64,000 nt of DNA from Scandinavium ludwigii_A (lineage in GTDB: Bacteria; Pseudomonadota; Gammaproteobacteria; Enterobacterales; Enterobacteriaceae), in assembly GCA_050516505.1 (NCBI GenBank), contig CP191518.1, positions 1,302,001 to 1,366,000 on the forward strand, read 5' to 3'. This document shows, one piece after another, positions 34,197 through 43,568 of the stretch (its first letter is position 1; each line of letters starts with the position of its first letter). The notes beneath the pieces are model-generated. The model was not told where the DNA came from. It saw only the letters and a list, made by a program, of their open reading frames with translations, and made no database searches. A program made the translations under genes and the position numbers.

Positions 34197-35707
34197 TTCG
34201 CTTCTGCGGTGGCTTTACGCTGGCGTTTGCGCACCAGACGCAGCACCGGAGGAATGACGATCACCGCGAAAGCCAACACCAGCAGCGTTTTCGCCACGCC
34301 GCTTTCCCACAGAATATTTATGCTGCCGTTGCTGATCGACAGCGCACGGCGCAGGTTCTGCTCCAGCATTTCCCCCAGCACGAACCCGAGGATCAGCGGC
34401 GACATCGGGAAATTCATTTTCCGTAGAATGTAGCCAAACACCCCAAGTCCCACCATCAGCACCAAATCAAAGGTGGTGCTGTGTACCGCGTAAACGCCTA
34501 CCGCAGAGACGGCCGCAATCGCCGGCACCAGGAACCACAGCGGAATCGTTAACATGCGGGTGAACAGGCCAATCAGCGGAATGTTCATGATAAGCAGCAT
34601 CACGTTGGCAATCAGCAGCGCAGCAATCAGACCCCAAACGATATCTGGCTGTTCGGTAAACATCGCCGGACCCGGGGTGATGTTATACAGCGTCAGCGCG
34701 CCCATCATCACCGCCGTGGTGCCAGAACCCGGCACGCCCAACGTCAGCATCGGAATGAATGAGCCACAGGCCGAGGCGTTATTTGCGGCTTCTGGCGCGG
34801 CGACACCGCGAATATCGCCCTTGCCGAAGCTGTCGCTATTACCGCTGATTTTCTTCTCGGTCATGTAGGTGATGGCGCTGGCGATGGTCGCGCCGGCGCC
34901 CGGCAGCACACCGACGAAGAACCCCACCACCGACGAACGCAGCGTGGCGCCCACGCACTGCGACGCTTCCTTCATGTTAAACATCATGCGCCCGGTTTTG
35001 CGAACCAGCGTTTGGCCGCTGCTGGTGCTTTCCAGCATCAGCAGAATTTCAGACACCGAGAACAGACCGATAACCACCACGATAAACTGCACGCCGTCGG
35101 ACAAATGGACGCTGTCGAAGGTGAAGCGATATACCCCGGTGTTGGCATCCACGCCCACCGTCGCCAGGCCCAGTCCAATCAACGCCGCCAGGAAAGACTT
35201 CAGCGGATTTTGCGCCATCATGCTGCCGAGGCAGGCGATAGCAAACACCATCAGGGCAAAATACTCCGCCGGGCCAAACGCCAGCGACCACTGCGCCAGC
35301 GCCGGAGCGAACAGAATGATGCCGAAAATAGCAATCATCGACCCCATAAACGAGCTGACGGCGGAAATCGACAGCGCCACACCGCCGCGCCCTTGTTGCG
35401 CCATCGGGTAGCCGTCAAGCGCGGTCATAATCGCCGCCGCGTCGCCGGGCACGTTGAGCAGAATCGATGAAATGCGCCCGCCGTATTCACAGCCGATATA
35501 CACCGTGGCGAGCAAGATCAGGGCCGATTCGGCGGGCAGATGCAGGGCGAACGCCAGCGGCAGCAAAATGGCCACGCCGTTGATCGGTCCAAGGCCAGGC
35601 AGCAGCCCAACGATGGTGCCGACGAAGCAGCCAATCAGCGCAATCACCAGGTTTTCCGGGGTCATCGCCACGGCGAACCCCTGTGAGAGATAAATCCAGG
35701 TATCCAT
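34193..35707 (-). CDS. tctA: Tripartite tricarboxylate transporter, large membrane subunit TctA
   Basis: TctA is the main channel subunit of the TctABC secondary uptake system for citrate-like tricarboxylates. The 504-residue protein has about 12 hydrophobic segments. It shows the family motifs LPGLGPINGVAILLPLAF and GDAAAIMTALDGYPMAQQGRGG near the N-terminus and GVLPGAGATIASAITYMTEKK in the middle. It is the last gene of the minus-strand tctC-tctB-tctA set. The substrate in this organism is inferred from the Salmonella system. Confidence 0.9.
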   Translation of the reverse strand: MDTWIYLSQGFAVAMTPENLVIALIGCFVGTIVGLLPGLGPINGVAILLPLAFALHLPAESALILLATVYIGCEYGGRISSILLNVPGDAAAIMTALDGYPMAQQGRGGVALSISAVSSFMGSMIAIFGIILFAPALAQWSLAFGPAEYFALMVFAIACLGSMMAQNPLKSFLAALIGLGLATVGVDANTGVYRFTFDSVHLSDGVQFIVVVIGLFSVSEILLMLESTSSGQTLVRKTGRMMFNMKEASQCVGATLRSSVVGFFVGVLPGAGATIASAITYMTEKKISGNSDSFGKGDIRGVAAPEAANNASACGSFIPMLTLGVPGSGTTAVMMGALTLYNITPGPAMFTEQPDIVWGLIAALLIANVMLLIMNIPLIGLFTRMLTIPLWFLVPAIAAVSAVGVYAVHSTTFDLVLMVGLGVFGYILRKMNFPMSPLILGFVLGEMLEQNLRRALSISNGSINILWESGVAKTLLVLAFAVIVIPPVLRLVRKRQRKATAEAN

Positions 35708-35718
35708 AGGAGACTCCG

Positions 35719-36150
35719 TCAGTTTAACCAGACGCCGAGCGGCAGAGTGACATCCAGCAGTCGATCAAAGGCGAACCACAGCGTAACGCCGAGCACCACG
35801 CCAGAGAGGGCCGCCGCGGGCAGCGTCGCACCAAACAGCATGCCGATAATCGCCGTCAGAATGGCGGTTGCCAGCGGGAAGCCCAGCGATTCAAAGCCCC
35901 AGGCGTACATCAGCAACACAATCACCATCACCAGCAGGCGCTGTAGCACCTGGCGATGCGGCCACTCCACGACGTCAGGACGGCGCAGCAGCATCGACAC
36001 CGAACACAGCAGCATCAGCCCGATAATGCCCAGCGGGAACGGACGCGGGCCAACCGGCTCATAGCTGTATTCGCTGTGAAGCTGCCAGGCGACCATCAGC
36101 CCGCCAAGGCAGAGCAGAAGCCAGATCCCGGCAAAAATACGATCGCTCAT
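35719..36150 (-). CDS. tctB: Tripartite tricarboxylate transporter, small membrane subunit TctB
   Basis: The 143-residue protein has four hydrophobic helices (about 5-23, 38-55, 72-92 and 98-130), the usual form of TctB. Sequence in this family is poorly conserved, so the call rests on size, topology and position between tctC and tctA. Spacing to tctA is 11 bp and to tctC 12 bp, a compact operon. Confidence 0.85.
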   Translation of the reverse strand: MSDRIFAGIWLLLCLGGLMVAWQLHSEYSYEPVGPRPFPLGIIGLMLLCSVSMLLRRPDVVEWPHRQVLQRLLVMVIVLLMYAWGFESLGFPLATAILTAIIGMLFGATLPAAALSGVVLGVTLWFAFDRLLDVTLPLGVWLN

Positions 36151-36162
36151 CTGCGCCCCCGG

Positions 36163-37143
36163 TTATTTGGCCAGACCAAACGATTTGGCCTGCTCGCGAT
36201 AGTCCGTGACCTGCTGCTTCACGTAGCTGTCGAGCGCTTTTCCGTTCAGGTTGAACTCAAACAATCCACGCAGTTCGCGTTGCTTTTTGAATTCTTCGGT
36301 CTGCTGCATTTTCGCAAAGGTATCGACCCACCAGTTGTACTCGGCGTCGCTCACTTTTGGCCCGACGTAGAACCCACGAATAATCGGCCAGACCAGGTCA
36401 TAACCCTGTTCTTTGGCCGTCGGCACGTCGGCTAACTGGCCCGGCAGACGGTTTTCAGAGAACACTGCCAGCACGCGGATTTTGTCGCCCTGTAGATAGG
36501 GCACCATTTCGCTCAGATCGCCGGACACCGCCTGCACGTGGTTACCCATCAGGGCGGTGACCGGTTCGCCGCCGCCCTCAAAAGCGACGTAGCGCATCTT
36601 GTGCGGATCGACGTTGGCTTTCTGCGCCAGCTTCGCGGCCTTCATCCAGTCCTGGCTGCCAATCGACGCGCCTGCGCCAATCACCACCTGATTCGGATCT
36701 TTTTCCATCGCCGTCAGCAGGTCTTTCAGCGTTTTCCACGGCGCATCTTTACGCACGGCGATCATCCCGTAATCGGTGCCGACGCTTGCCAGCCAGCGCA
36801 CGTCATCGACGTTATATCGCCCGAATTTTCCTTGAGACAGGTTAAGCAGCGAGCCGCCGGAAAAGGCCACCACGGTCCCCGGTTCGCCAGGGCGCTGTGC
36901 GACGATAGCGTTATAGGCCACAGCGCCCACGCCGCCAGGCATGTAGGTCACGCGCATCGGTTTTTCGATGGCTTTGGTTTCCATCAAACTGACCTGAATC
37001 AGCTTGCAGGTGAGGTCAAAACCGCCGCCGGGCTTCGCCGGTGCGATACATTCAGTGCGCCCCGGGGCTTCCACGGCCAGAGCATGTGCGCTGCCGAGAA
37101 GCAGGGCAGAGGTAACAACGGTACGAAGGATCTGCGTTTTCAT
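36163..37143 (-). CDS. tctC: Periplasmic tricarboxylate-binding protein TctC
   Basis: TctC captures the tricarboxylate in the periplasm for TctAB. The 326-residue protein has a signal peptide (MKTQILRTVVTSALLLGSAHALA) and the Bug/TctC family fold with PGGGFDLTCKLIQ, NAIVAQRPGEPGTVVAFSGGSL and AGASIGSQDW. I chose the ATG at 37143 because GAGGA lies at ideal distance. An in-frame ATG four codons upstream sits on that ribosome site. It is divergent from tctD. Confidence 0.92.
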   Translation of the reverse strand: MKTQILRTVVTSALLLGSAHALAVEAPGRTECIAPAKPGGGFDLTCKLIQVSLMETKAIEKPMRVTYMPGGVGAVAYNAIVAQRPGEPGTVVAFSGGSLLNLSQGKFGRYNVDDVRWLASVGTDYGMIAVRKDAPWKTLKDLLTAMEKDPNQVVIGAGASIGSQDWMKAAKLAQKANVDPHKMRYVAFEGGGEPVTALMGNHVQAVSGDLSEMVPYLQGDKIRVLAVFSENRLPGQLADVPTAKEQGYDLVWPIIRGFYVGPKVSDAEYNWWVDTFAKMQQTEEFKKQRELRGLFEFNLNGKALDSYVKQQVTDYREQAKSFGLAK

Positions 37144-37292
37144 TTTTATCCTCACGCCGGGTAAACCGGATTAGTGGGTACAGGTTTTTTTCTGATTATG
37201 TGAACCGTCGTGTAGCGGCCCCGTTGCGTGATTGTTAAAACAGTAACCTTTCATTTCCCTTTCAATGCGGCACTTACTTTACAGGATGTGAT

Positions 37293-37967
37293 ATGCGTCT
37301 CTTATTGGCGGAAGATAACCGTGAGCTGGCTCACTGGCTGGAGAAGGCGCTGGTGCAGGGCGGTTTTGCCGTCGACACCGTGTTTGATGGCAAAGCCGCC
37401 GATCACCTTTTGCAAAGTGAAAAATACGCGTTGGCGGTGCTGGATATCGGCATGCCCGGCCTCGACGGGCTGGAAGTGGTACAGCGCCTGCGCAAGCGTG
37501 GGCAAACGCTGCCGGTGTTGCTGCTGACCGCGCGCAGTGCGGTGGCGGAACGGGTGATTGGTCTCAATGCCGGGGCCGATGACTATTTGCCCAAGCCGTT
37601 TGAGCTGGAAGAACTCGACGCCCGACTGCGCGCCCTGTTGCGCCGCAGCGAAGGCCAGGTGCAGGAGACGCAGCAGTTGGGTGACCTGGCGTTTCATGAC
37701 GATGGCTATTTCCTGCTGCACGGACAAACGCTGGCGCTCACGCCCAGGGAACATGCGCTGCTGACGGTGCTGATGTATCGCCGCCAGCGCCCGGTGTCGC
37801 GCCAGCAGCTGTTCGAACAGGTGTTCAGCCTGAGCGACGATGTCAGTCCGGAAAGCATTGAACTCTATATCCACCGTTTGCGTAAAAAGCTACAGGACAG
37901 CAACGTGCGCATCGTGACGCTCCGCGGGCTTGGCTACCTGCTGGAGCGCAGCGATGACGTGGCATAA
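37293..37967 (+). CDS. tctD: Response regulator TctD
   Basis: TctD is an OmpR-family regulator that controls tricarboxylate transport in Salmonella. The 224-residue protein has a receiver domain (1-115) with acidic E7 and D8, phospho-acceptor D51 (VLDIGMPGLDG) and K101. A winged-helix DNA-binding domain (about 125-220, ending LRKKLQDSNVRIVTLRGLGYLL) follows. It is transcribed away from tctCBA across 149 bp, the likely target region. tctE overlaps its 3' end. Confidence 0.92.
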   Translation: MRLLLAEDNRELAHWLEKALVQGGFAVDTVFDGKAADHLLQSEKYALAVLDIGMPGLDGLEVVQRLRKRGQTLPVLLLTARSAVAERVIGLNAGADDYLPKPFELEELDARLRALLRRSEGQVQETQQLGDLAFHDDGYFLLHGQTLALTPREHALLTVLMYRRQRPVSRQQLFEQVFSLSDDVSPESIELYIHRLRKKLQDSNVRIVTLRGLGYLLERSDDVA

Positions 37968-39363
37968 ACCGCAGTCGCTTTTTGCTCAACTGCTGCTGTT
38001 TCTCGGCTTACCGCTGCTGTTGCTGTGGGGACTGTCAGCGTTTAACAGCTACGTCAGTGCGCTACAGGCGGCGACCCAGGCCTATGACCGTACACTGCTT
38101 TCCTCGGCGCGAACCATCTCCGAACGTCTCGAAGTGCAGGCGAGCAAACTGGTGGTCAACGTCCCCTGGGTGGTGCTCGATAGCTTCGAGCTGAACATGA
38201 ATGACCGCCTGTATTACAAGGTGGTGGACCCGGCGGGAAAGGTAATTTCAGGTTATGACGATTTGCCCGCCATGCCACCCTCGACTTCCCGCACCACGCT
38301 GTATCCGGCACTGGCGTGGTTTTATCACACTCAGTATCGCGGGCAGGCGATCCGCGTGGCGCGTTTGCTTCAGCCGGTGAACGAGGGCGGCGTGATGGGC
38401 ATGGCAGAAATCTATGTCGCCGAAACGCTGCAATCCCGGCGCTATCTGGCGCGCCAGCTGCTGCTCTCCTCGCTCATCACCCAAGGGATGTTGGTTCTGC
38501 TGACGCTGGCGCTGGCGGGCTGGTTACTGCGCCGGGTGCTGCGCCCAATGCGCCTGCTGTCATCTATCATGGTGCGCCGCGACCCGGGCCTGCTGACGCC
38601 GCTGCCAGAGCTGCTGCCGTGGTCGGAAACGCGGCTGCTGATTATCGCCTTCAACCGCTACATCGACCGCCTCCGGGGCCTGATTTCCCGCCAGGAGCGC
38701 TTCAGCGCCGACGCGTCTCATCAGCTTAAAACGCCGCTGGCTATCCTGAAAACGCAGGTCTCTGTGGCGCTGGCCAGCCCGCAGCCGCAGGCGTGGCGCG
38801 AAAGTTTACAGGCGATGAGCGTCACGCTGGATAACACCATTTCGCTCACTGAACGTCTGTTACAGCTCTCCGCAGTGAAGGGCAAAGAGCAGGGCACCCG
38901 ACAGTTTGAAACCGTCGATTTGCACGACATCGTGCAGCAAAGCTGTTTTTCCCGACTGGCGCAGGCCCGCAGTAAGCAAATCGACCTCGGCTATGAGGGC
39001 GAGCAAATGGCAATGCCGGTGCAGGGCGACGCGATTCTGCTCGGCGAGCTGTGCGCTAACTTATTGGACAATGCGCTGAAATATACGCCAGTCTCTGGGA
39101 CGGTGACCGTCAGCCTGACTCGCGACGGCGATAGCATTATTCTGGAAATTGAGGACAGCGGGCCCGGCATTGACGACGCGTTGCAAAGCCTGGCGCTGCA
39201 ACCTTTCCAGCGGCTGGATAACGTCGGCGATGCGGCTGGGGCAGGGCTCGGGTTGGCGCTGGTCAATGATATCGCGCGGCTACACCGCGCTGTGCCCGTA
39301 CTTTCGCGGAGTACGCGTTTAGGCGGACTTTGTGTCAAATTGCGACTGCTACAGGCCAAATAA
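37954..39363 (+). CDS. tctE: Sensor histidine kinase TctE
   Basis: TctE is the membrane sensor partner of TctD. The 469-residue protein has a transmembrane helix near 14-34, a periplasmic sensor domain (about 35-165) and a second helix near 168-190. A HAMP-like linker follows. The dimerisation domain has H256 (FSADASHQLKTPLA) and the ATPase domain has N-box LCANLLDNALKYTP, DSGPGID and GAGLGLALV. ATG 37954 lies within tctD, a 14-bp overlap. Confidence 0.92.
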   Translation: MTWHKPQSLFAQLLLFLGLPLLLLWGLSAFNSYVSALQAATQAYDRTLLSSARTISERLEVQASKLVVNVPWVVLDSFELNMNDRLYYKVVDPAGKVISGYDDLPAMPPSTSRTTLYPALAWFYHTQYRGQAIRVARLLQPVNEGGVMGMAEIYVAETLQSRRYLARQLLLSSLITQGMLVLLTLALAGWLLRRVLRPMRLLSSIMVRRDPGLLTPLPELLPWSETRLLIIAFNRYIDRLRGLISRQERFSADASHQLKTPLAILKTQVSVALASPQPQAWRESLQAMSVTLDNTISLTERLLQLSAVKGKEQGTRQFETVDLHDIVQQSCFSRLAQARSKQIDLGYEGEQMAMPVQGDAILLGELCANLLDNALKYTPVSGTVTVSLTRDGDSIILEIEDSGPGIDDALQSLALQPFQRLDNVGDAAGAGLGLALVNDIARLHRAVPVLSRSTRLGGLCVKLRLLQAK

Positions 39364-39509
39364 TCAGTCGTGGTGACGGTTTCAGGTAGTAACTGGTTAC
39401 AATCGGCTGGTCATTCCACTTTTTAGTGCATTGATTCCTGAGCATTCAGCAGTACAATTCTGCCGTTTTGGGTATTTTTATTAATTTGTGTTTGCTGGAA
39501 CGTTAAAAA

Positions 39510-40052
39510 ATGAAAAAAGGTATTTTGTTGGGTCTGTCCGGACTGTTGTTTGTTTCCGCTGCTGCCAACGCGATTAGCGTGAGTGGTCAGGCGGGTGAAC
39601 ACTACACCAATCTGGGCGTCGGCTTTGGAACGGAGTCTACGGGTCTTGCGCTGAGCGGTAACTGGACACACAGCGATAACGACGGCGATGCCGCCAATAT
39701 CGGTGTGGGTCTGAACATTCCGCTGGGCCCATTCATTGCGACCGTCGGTGGTAAAGGCGTCTACACCAACCCGAACGACGGCGACGAAGGTTATGCCGCA
39801 GCGGTCGGCGGCGGCCTGCAGTGGCAAATCGGCGACAGCTTCCGTCTGTTTGGCGAGTACTACTACTCTCCGGACTCGCTCTCCAGCGGTATCGAGAGCT
39901 ACCAGGAAGCGAACGCGGGTGGTCGCTGGACTATCATGCGTCCGATCAGCATCGAAGCGGGTTACCGTTACCTGAACCTGGCGGGCAAAGATGGCAATCG
40001 CGATAACACTATCGCCGATGGCCCTTACGTCGGCGTAAGCGCAGCGTTCTAA
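39510..40052 (+). CDS. yfaZ: YfaZ family outer-membrane protein
   Basis: The 180-residue protein has a signal peptide cut after ANA (residue 21) and then alternating amphipathic strands rich in Gly, Tyr and Asn, ending in an aromatic ...GVSAAF. This fits a small outer-membrane beta-barrel (YfaZ family). Function is not established; E. coli YfaZ has been suggested as a porin-like protein. It is separated from tctE by 146 bp with its own weak ribosome site. Confidence 0.88.
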   Translation: MKKGILLGLSGLLFVSAAANAISVSGQAGEHYTNLGVGFGTESTGLALSGNWTHSDNDGDAANIGVGLNIPLGPFIATVGGKGVYTNPNDGDEGYAAAVGGGLQWQIGDSFRLFGEYYYSPDSLSSGIESYQEANAGGRWTIMRPISIEAGYRYLNLAGKDGNRDNTIADGPYVGVSAAF

Positions 40053-40058
40053 TCCTCC

Positions 40059-40085
40059 GGCGCGGCATTCTGTCGCGCCTGTTTT
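40059..40085 (+). terminator. Probable terminator after yfaZ
   Basis: GGCGCG (40059-40064) pairs with CGCGCC (40074-40079), followed by TGTTTT. The stem is short and the T tract interrupted. Confidence 0.5.
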
Positions 40086-40140
40086 CCCTTTCCCTCTCGC
40101 CTCCGCTATAGTGAATCGTCCTCTTGTTAAGGAGAAAACG

Positions 40141-41340
40141 ATGATAAACGTGGAGATGCTGTCCACTGGCGACGAAGTGCTGCATGGTCAAATTATTGAT
40201 ACCAATGCGGCGTGGCTTGCCGATTACTTATTTACTCAGGGATTGCCGTTAACCCGACGCAATACCGTCGGCGATAGCCTCGACGCGTTGGTGTCCGTGC
40301 TGCGTGAACGTAGCCAACATGCCGATATTCTGATCGTCAACGGCGGCCTCGGCCCAACCAGTGACGACCTCAGCGCGCTGGCCGCTGCTACGGCAAAAGG
40401 TGAAGGGCTGGTGCTGCACGAAGAATGGCTCGCAGAGATGGAGAAATTTTTCAGCGATCGCGGGCGCATCATGGCCCCGAGCAACCGCAAACAGGCTGAA
40501 ATTCCTGCCAGCGCCGAGCTTATCGATAATCCGGTCGGCACCGCCTGCGGATTCGCGGTACAGCTTAATCGCTGCCTGATGTTCTTCACGCCGGGCGTGC
40601 CGTCCGAATTTAAAGTGATGGTTGCCGACCAGATTGTACCGCGCCTGCGCGAGCGCTTTACGCTGACGGAGCCGCCGTTGTGCTTGCGTCTGACGACGTT
40701 CGGGCGTTCCGAAAGCGATCTGGCCCAGAGCCTGGATCACCTGACGCTGCCGCCGGGCGTGACGATGGGCTATCGCTCTTCGATGCCGATCATTGAGCTG
40801 AAGCTGACGGGGCCTGCCTCGGAGCGAGACGCCATGCTGAAGCTGTGGCCGGAAGTGCAGAAGGTGGCGGGCGAAAGTCTGATTTTTGAAGGCACCGAAG
40901 GGCTGGCGGCGCAAATCGCGCGCACGCTGCAGGACAGAAAGCTGAGTATTACCCTCAGCGAGCAGTTCACTTCCGGACTTATCGCGTTACAGCTTGGGCG
41001 AGAATCCGCGCCGCTGCTGGCGAGTGAAGTGGTGCCGTGTCAGGAAGAAACCCTGGCGCAGACCGCGCACTGGACCGCAGAACGCCGCGTGAATCATTTT
41101 GCCGGACTGGCGCTGGCCGTTAGCGGCCTGGAACAGCATCACGTGAATTTTGCGCTTTCCACCCCAGAGGGCACGCACGCCCTGCAGGTAAAATTCAGCA
41201 CCTCGCGTCATAGCGTGGCGGTGCGCCAGGAAGTGTGCGCGATGATGGCCCTGAACATTGTTCGTCGCTGGCTGAACGGCAAAGATATCGTCAGCGATCA
41301 CGGATGGGTCAACGTGGTGGAGGATCTGTTCCTGCCGTAA
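40141..41340 (+). CDS. yfaY: CinA-like protein YfaY
   Basis: The protein has 399 residues. The N-terminal MoaB/MogA-like domain (about 1-170) has STGDEVLHGQIIDTNAAWLA and NGGLGPTSDDLSALA; the C-terminal CinA/PncC-like domain runs from about 245 to 395. The usual PncC active-site stretch (AESCTGG) reads LSEQFTSG here, as in E. coli YfaY, which is reported not to be an active NMN deamidase. AAGGAG decides the ATG at 40141; an upstream in-frame ATG would add ten residues. Confidence 0.9.
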   Translation: MINVEMLSTGDEVLHGQIIDTNAAWLADYLFTQGLPLTRRNTVGDSLDALVSVLRERSQHADILIVNGGLGPTSDDLSALAAATAKGEGLVLHEEWLAEMEKFFSDRGRIMAPSNRKQAEIPASAELIDNPVGTACGFAVQLNRCLMFFTPGVPSEFKVMVADQIVPRLRERFTLTEPPLCLRLTTFGRSESDLAQSLDHLTLPPGVTMGYRSSMPIIELKLTGPASERDAMLKLWPEVQKVAGESLIFEGTEGLAAQIARTLQDRKLSITLSEQFTSGLIALQLGRESAPLLASEVVPCQEETLAQTAHWTAERRVNHFAGLALAVSGLEQHHVNFALSTPEGTHALQVKFSTSRHSVAVRQEVCAMMALNIVRRWLNGKDIVSDHGWVNVVEDLFLP

Positions 41341-41353
41341 GTTGTGCCCTGCC

Positions 41354-41384
41354 GCGTGCCGGAACCCTTCCGGCGCGCATTTTG
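41354..41384 (+). terminator. Rho-independent terminator after yfaY
   Basis: GCGTGCCGGAA and TTCCGGCGCGC form an 11-bp stem with one wobble and a CCC loop, followed by ATTTTG. Confidence 0.65.
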
Positions 41385-41518
41385 TCCAACTGGCTGTACT
41401 CGCGATAAAAAAATCTGTGCGTTACCTCCCATTTTCATCTCAGAAAATGTTCAAGCTGATGGACTCAGCCAGGACTTTGACGGCGTTCACACTCTGACAG
41501 GCACGCTGCCGTAACACT

Positions 41519-41558
41519 GATTCCAGTATTCAGGATTGGAGTCCAGTATGTTGGAATC
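41519..41558 (+). promoter_or_regulatory. Candidate RhmR operator over the rhmR start codon
   Basis: GATTCCA (41519-41525) and TGGAATC (41552-41558) are inverted. CCAGTAT also occurs as a direct repeat 20 bp apart (41523 and 41543), and TGGAGTCCA lies between them. IclR regulators usually repress their own operons through such palindromes. The assignment is by pattern only. Confidence 0.4.
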
Positions 41559-42330
41559 AAGCAAAGTCCCGGCGCTCTCCCGCGCTATCGAGATCCTCGA
41601 GTTGATCGGGCACATTGGCCCGTGCAGCGCCGCCACGATCATTGAACAACTCAACATTCCCAAGAGCACCGCGTACCTGCTGCTCGGCGAACTGAAAAAG
41701 CAGCGTTTTCTGCGCATAGATAACCGCGATAACTACTGTCTATGGACGCGGCTGGTGGAGCTGGCCGGGCAGGCGTTGGGAAAAATGGACTTGCGCGAAC
41801 TGGCGCGCCCACGTCTGACGCAACTAATGGACGAGTGCGGCTTGTTATGTCATCTCGGCATCATTGACGGCGAAAACGCGTATTACATCCTCAAAATTGA
41901 GTCGTCCTCGACCATCAGCGTGCGTTCGCACGAAGGTAAAAGCCTGTCGTTGTACCGCTCCGGGATCGGCAAATGTCTGCTGGCCTGGCAGCCGGAAAAC
42001 GTCCGTGAGACGGTCATTGCCACCCTTGACTGGCAGCAGGCGACGCCGACCACCATCACCACCGCCGACGGCTTTCGGGCCGAGTTAGCCCGCATTCGCG
42101 GTCGCGGCTGGAGCTTTGATAACGGTGAAGATTATCCCGATGTGCGCTGCGTGGCAGCCCCGGTGTTTAACGCCAGTAATCAACTCACGGCCGCTATTTC
42201 AGTGGTCGGCACGCGGCTGCAAATCAGCGACGACAACCGCGATTATCTTGCCGGAAAAGCGATTACCTGCGCGAAAGACATTTCCCGACTTTTGGGGTGG
42301 AAAAGCCCCTTCGATCAGCAAGTTTCATAA
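41548..42330 (+). CDS. rhmR: IclR-family regulator of the rhamnonate genes
   Basis: The 260-residue protein matches E. coli YfaX (RhmR). It has the N-terminal IclR winged helix (about 8-65; SAATIIEQLNIPKSTAYLLLGEL) and the C-terminal effector domain (about 80-250; SHEGKSLSLYRSGIGKCLLAW, DVRCVAAPVFN). It probably controls rhmDTA in response to L-rhamnonate or a product. ATG 41548 fits the E. coli N-terminus better than an in-frame TTG 12 bases upstream. rhmD follows after 12 bp. Confidence 0.92.
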   Translation: MLESSKVPALSRAIEILELIGHIGPCSAATIIEQLNIPKSTAYLLLGELKKQRFLRIDNRDNYCLWTRLVELAGQALGKMDLRELARPRLTQLMDECGLLCHLGIIDGENAYYILKIESSSTISVRSHEGKSLSLYRSGIGKCLLAWQPENVRETVIATLDWQQATPTTITTADGFRAELARIRGRGWSFDNGEDYPDVRCVAAPVFNASNQLTAAISVVGTRLQISDDNRDYLAGKAITCAKDISRLLGWKSPFDQQVS

Positions 42331-42342
42331 CAGGAGAGCATC

Positions 42343-43548
42343 ATGACCTTACCGAAAATTAAACACGTCCGGGCCTGGTTTCTGGGGGGCGCCACAGCAG
42401 AAAAAGGGGCTGGCGGCGGTGATTATCATGATCAGGGCGCTAATCACTGGATTGACGATCACATTGCCACCCCGATGAGCAAATATAAGCAGTATGAGCA
42501 ATCACGCCAGTCGTTCGGCATTAACGTCCTCGGCACGCTGGTGGTGGAAGTAGAGGCGGAAAACGGGCAAACCGGCTTTGCGGTTTCTACCGCGGGCGAA
42601 ATGGGCTGCTTTATCGTCGAGAAACACCTGAACCGCTTTATCGAAGGGAAATGCGTCAGTGATATCAAGCTTATTCACGATCAGATGATCAACGCCACGC
42701 TGTTCTATGCGGGCTCTGGCGGGTTGGTGATGAACACTATCTCCTGTATCGATTTGGCGCTGTGGGATTTGTTTGGCAAAGTCGTCGGCCTGCCGGTGTA
42801 CAAACTGCTGGGCGGTGCGGTGCGCGATGAAATTCAGTTCTATGCTACCGGTGCCCGACCGGATCTGGCGAAAGAGATGGGCTTTATCGGCGGCAAAATG
42901 CCGACCCATTTTGGCCCGCATGACGGCGACTTGGGCATCCGTAAAGATGCGGCGATGGTTGCGGAGTATCGCGAAAAATGCGGCCCGGATTTCTGGCTAA
43001 TGCTCGACTGCTGGATGAGTCAGGACGTGAATTATGCGACCAAACTGGCCCATGCCTGCGCCCCGTATAACCTGAAGTGGATTGAAGAGTGCCTGCCGCC
43101 GCAGCAATACGAAGGCTATCGCGAACTGAAGCGTAACGCCCCGGCGGGAATGATGGTGACCAGCGGCGAACATCACGGCACGCTACAGTCGTTCCGCACT
43201 CTGGCGGAAACCGGTATCGACATCATGCAGCCCGACGTCGGCTGGTGCGGCGGCCTGACCACGCTGGTCGAAATTGCCGCCATCGCCAAATCGCGCGGGC
43301 AACTGGTGGTGCCCCACGGCTCATCGGTGTACTCACACCATGCGGTGATCACCTTCACCAACACCCCATTCAGCGAATTTCTGATGACCAGCCCGGACTG
43401 CTCGACCCTGCGTCCACAGTTCGACCCGATCCTGCTCGATGAGCCGGTACCGGTGAACGGGCGGATGCATAAGAGCGTGCTGGATAAACCGGGCTTCGGC
43501 GTGGAGCTGAACCGCGACTGTCACCTGACTCGTCCATACAGCCACTAA
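42343..43548 (+). CDS. rhmD: L-rhamnonate dehydratase RhmD
   Basis: RhmD removes water from L-rhamnonate to give 2-keto-3-deoxy-L-rhamnonate. This 401-residue enolase-superfamily enzyme has a capping domain (about 1-130) and a barrel with metal-ligand regions LMLDCWMS, WIEECLPP and TSGEHHG. The C-terminal catalytic histidine region is VVPHGSSVYSHH. GGAGAG lies upstream of the ATG. It works with RhmT for uptake and RhmA for cleavage. Confidence 0.95.
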   Translation: MTLPKIKHVRAWFLGGATAEKGAGGGDYHDQGANHWIDDHIATPMSKYKQYEQSRQSFGINVLGTLVVEVEAENGQTGFAVSTAGEMGCFIVEKHLNRFIEGKCVSDIKLIHDQMINATLFYAGSGGLVMNTISCIDLALWDLFGKVVGLPVYKLLGGAVRDEIQFYATGARPDLAKEMGFIGGKMPTHFGPHDGDLGIRKDAAMVAEYREKCGPDFWLMLDCWMSQDVNYATKLAHACAPYNLKWIEECLPPQQYEGYRELKRNAPAGMMVTSGEHHGTLQSFRTLAETGIDIMQPDVGWCGGLTTLVEIAAIAKSRGQLVVPHGSSVYSHHAVITFTNTPFSEFLMTSPDCSTLRPQFDPILLDEPVPVNGRMHKSVLDKPGFGVELNRDCHLTRPYSH

Positions 43549-43568
43549 CCTGGCACTCATCCAGCACT

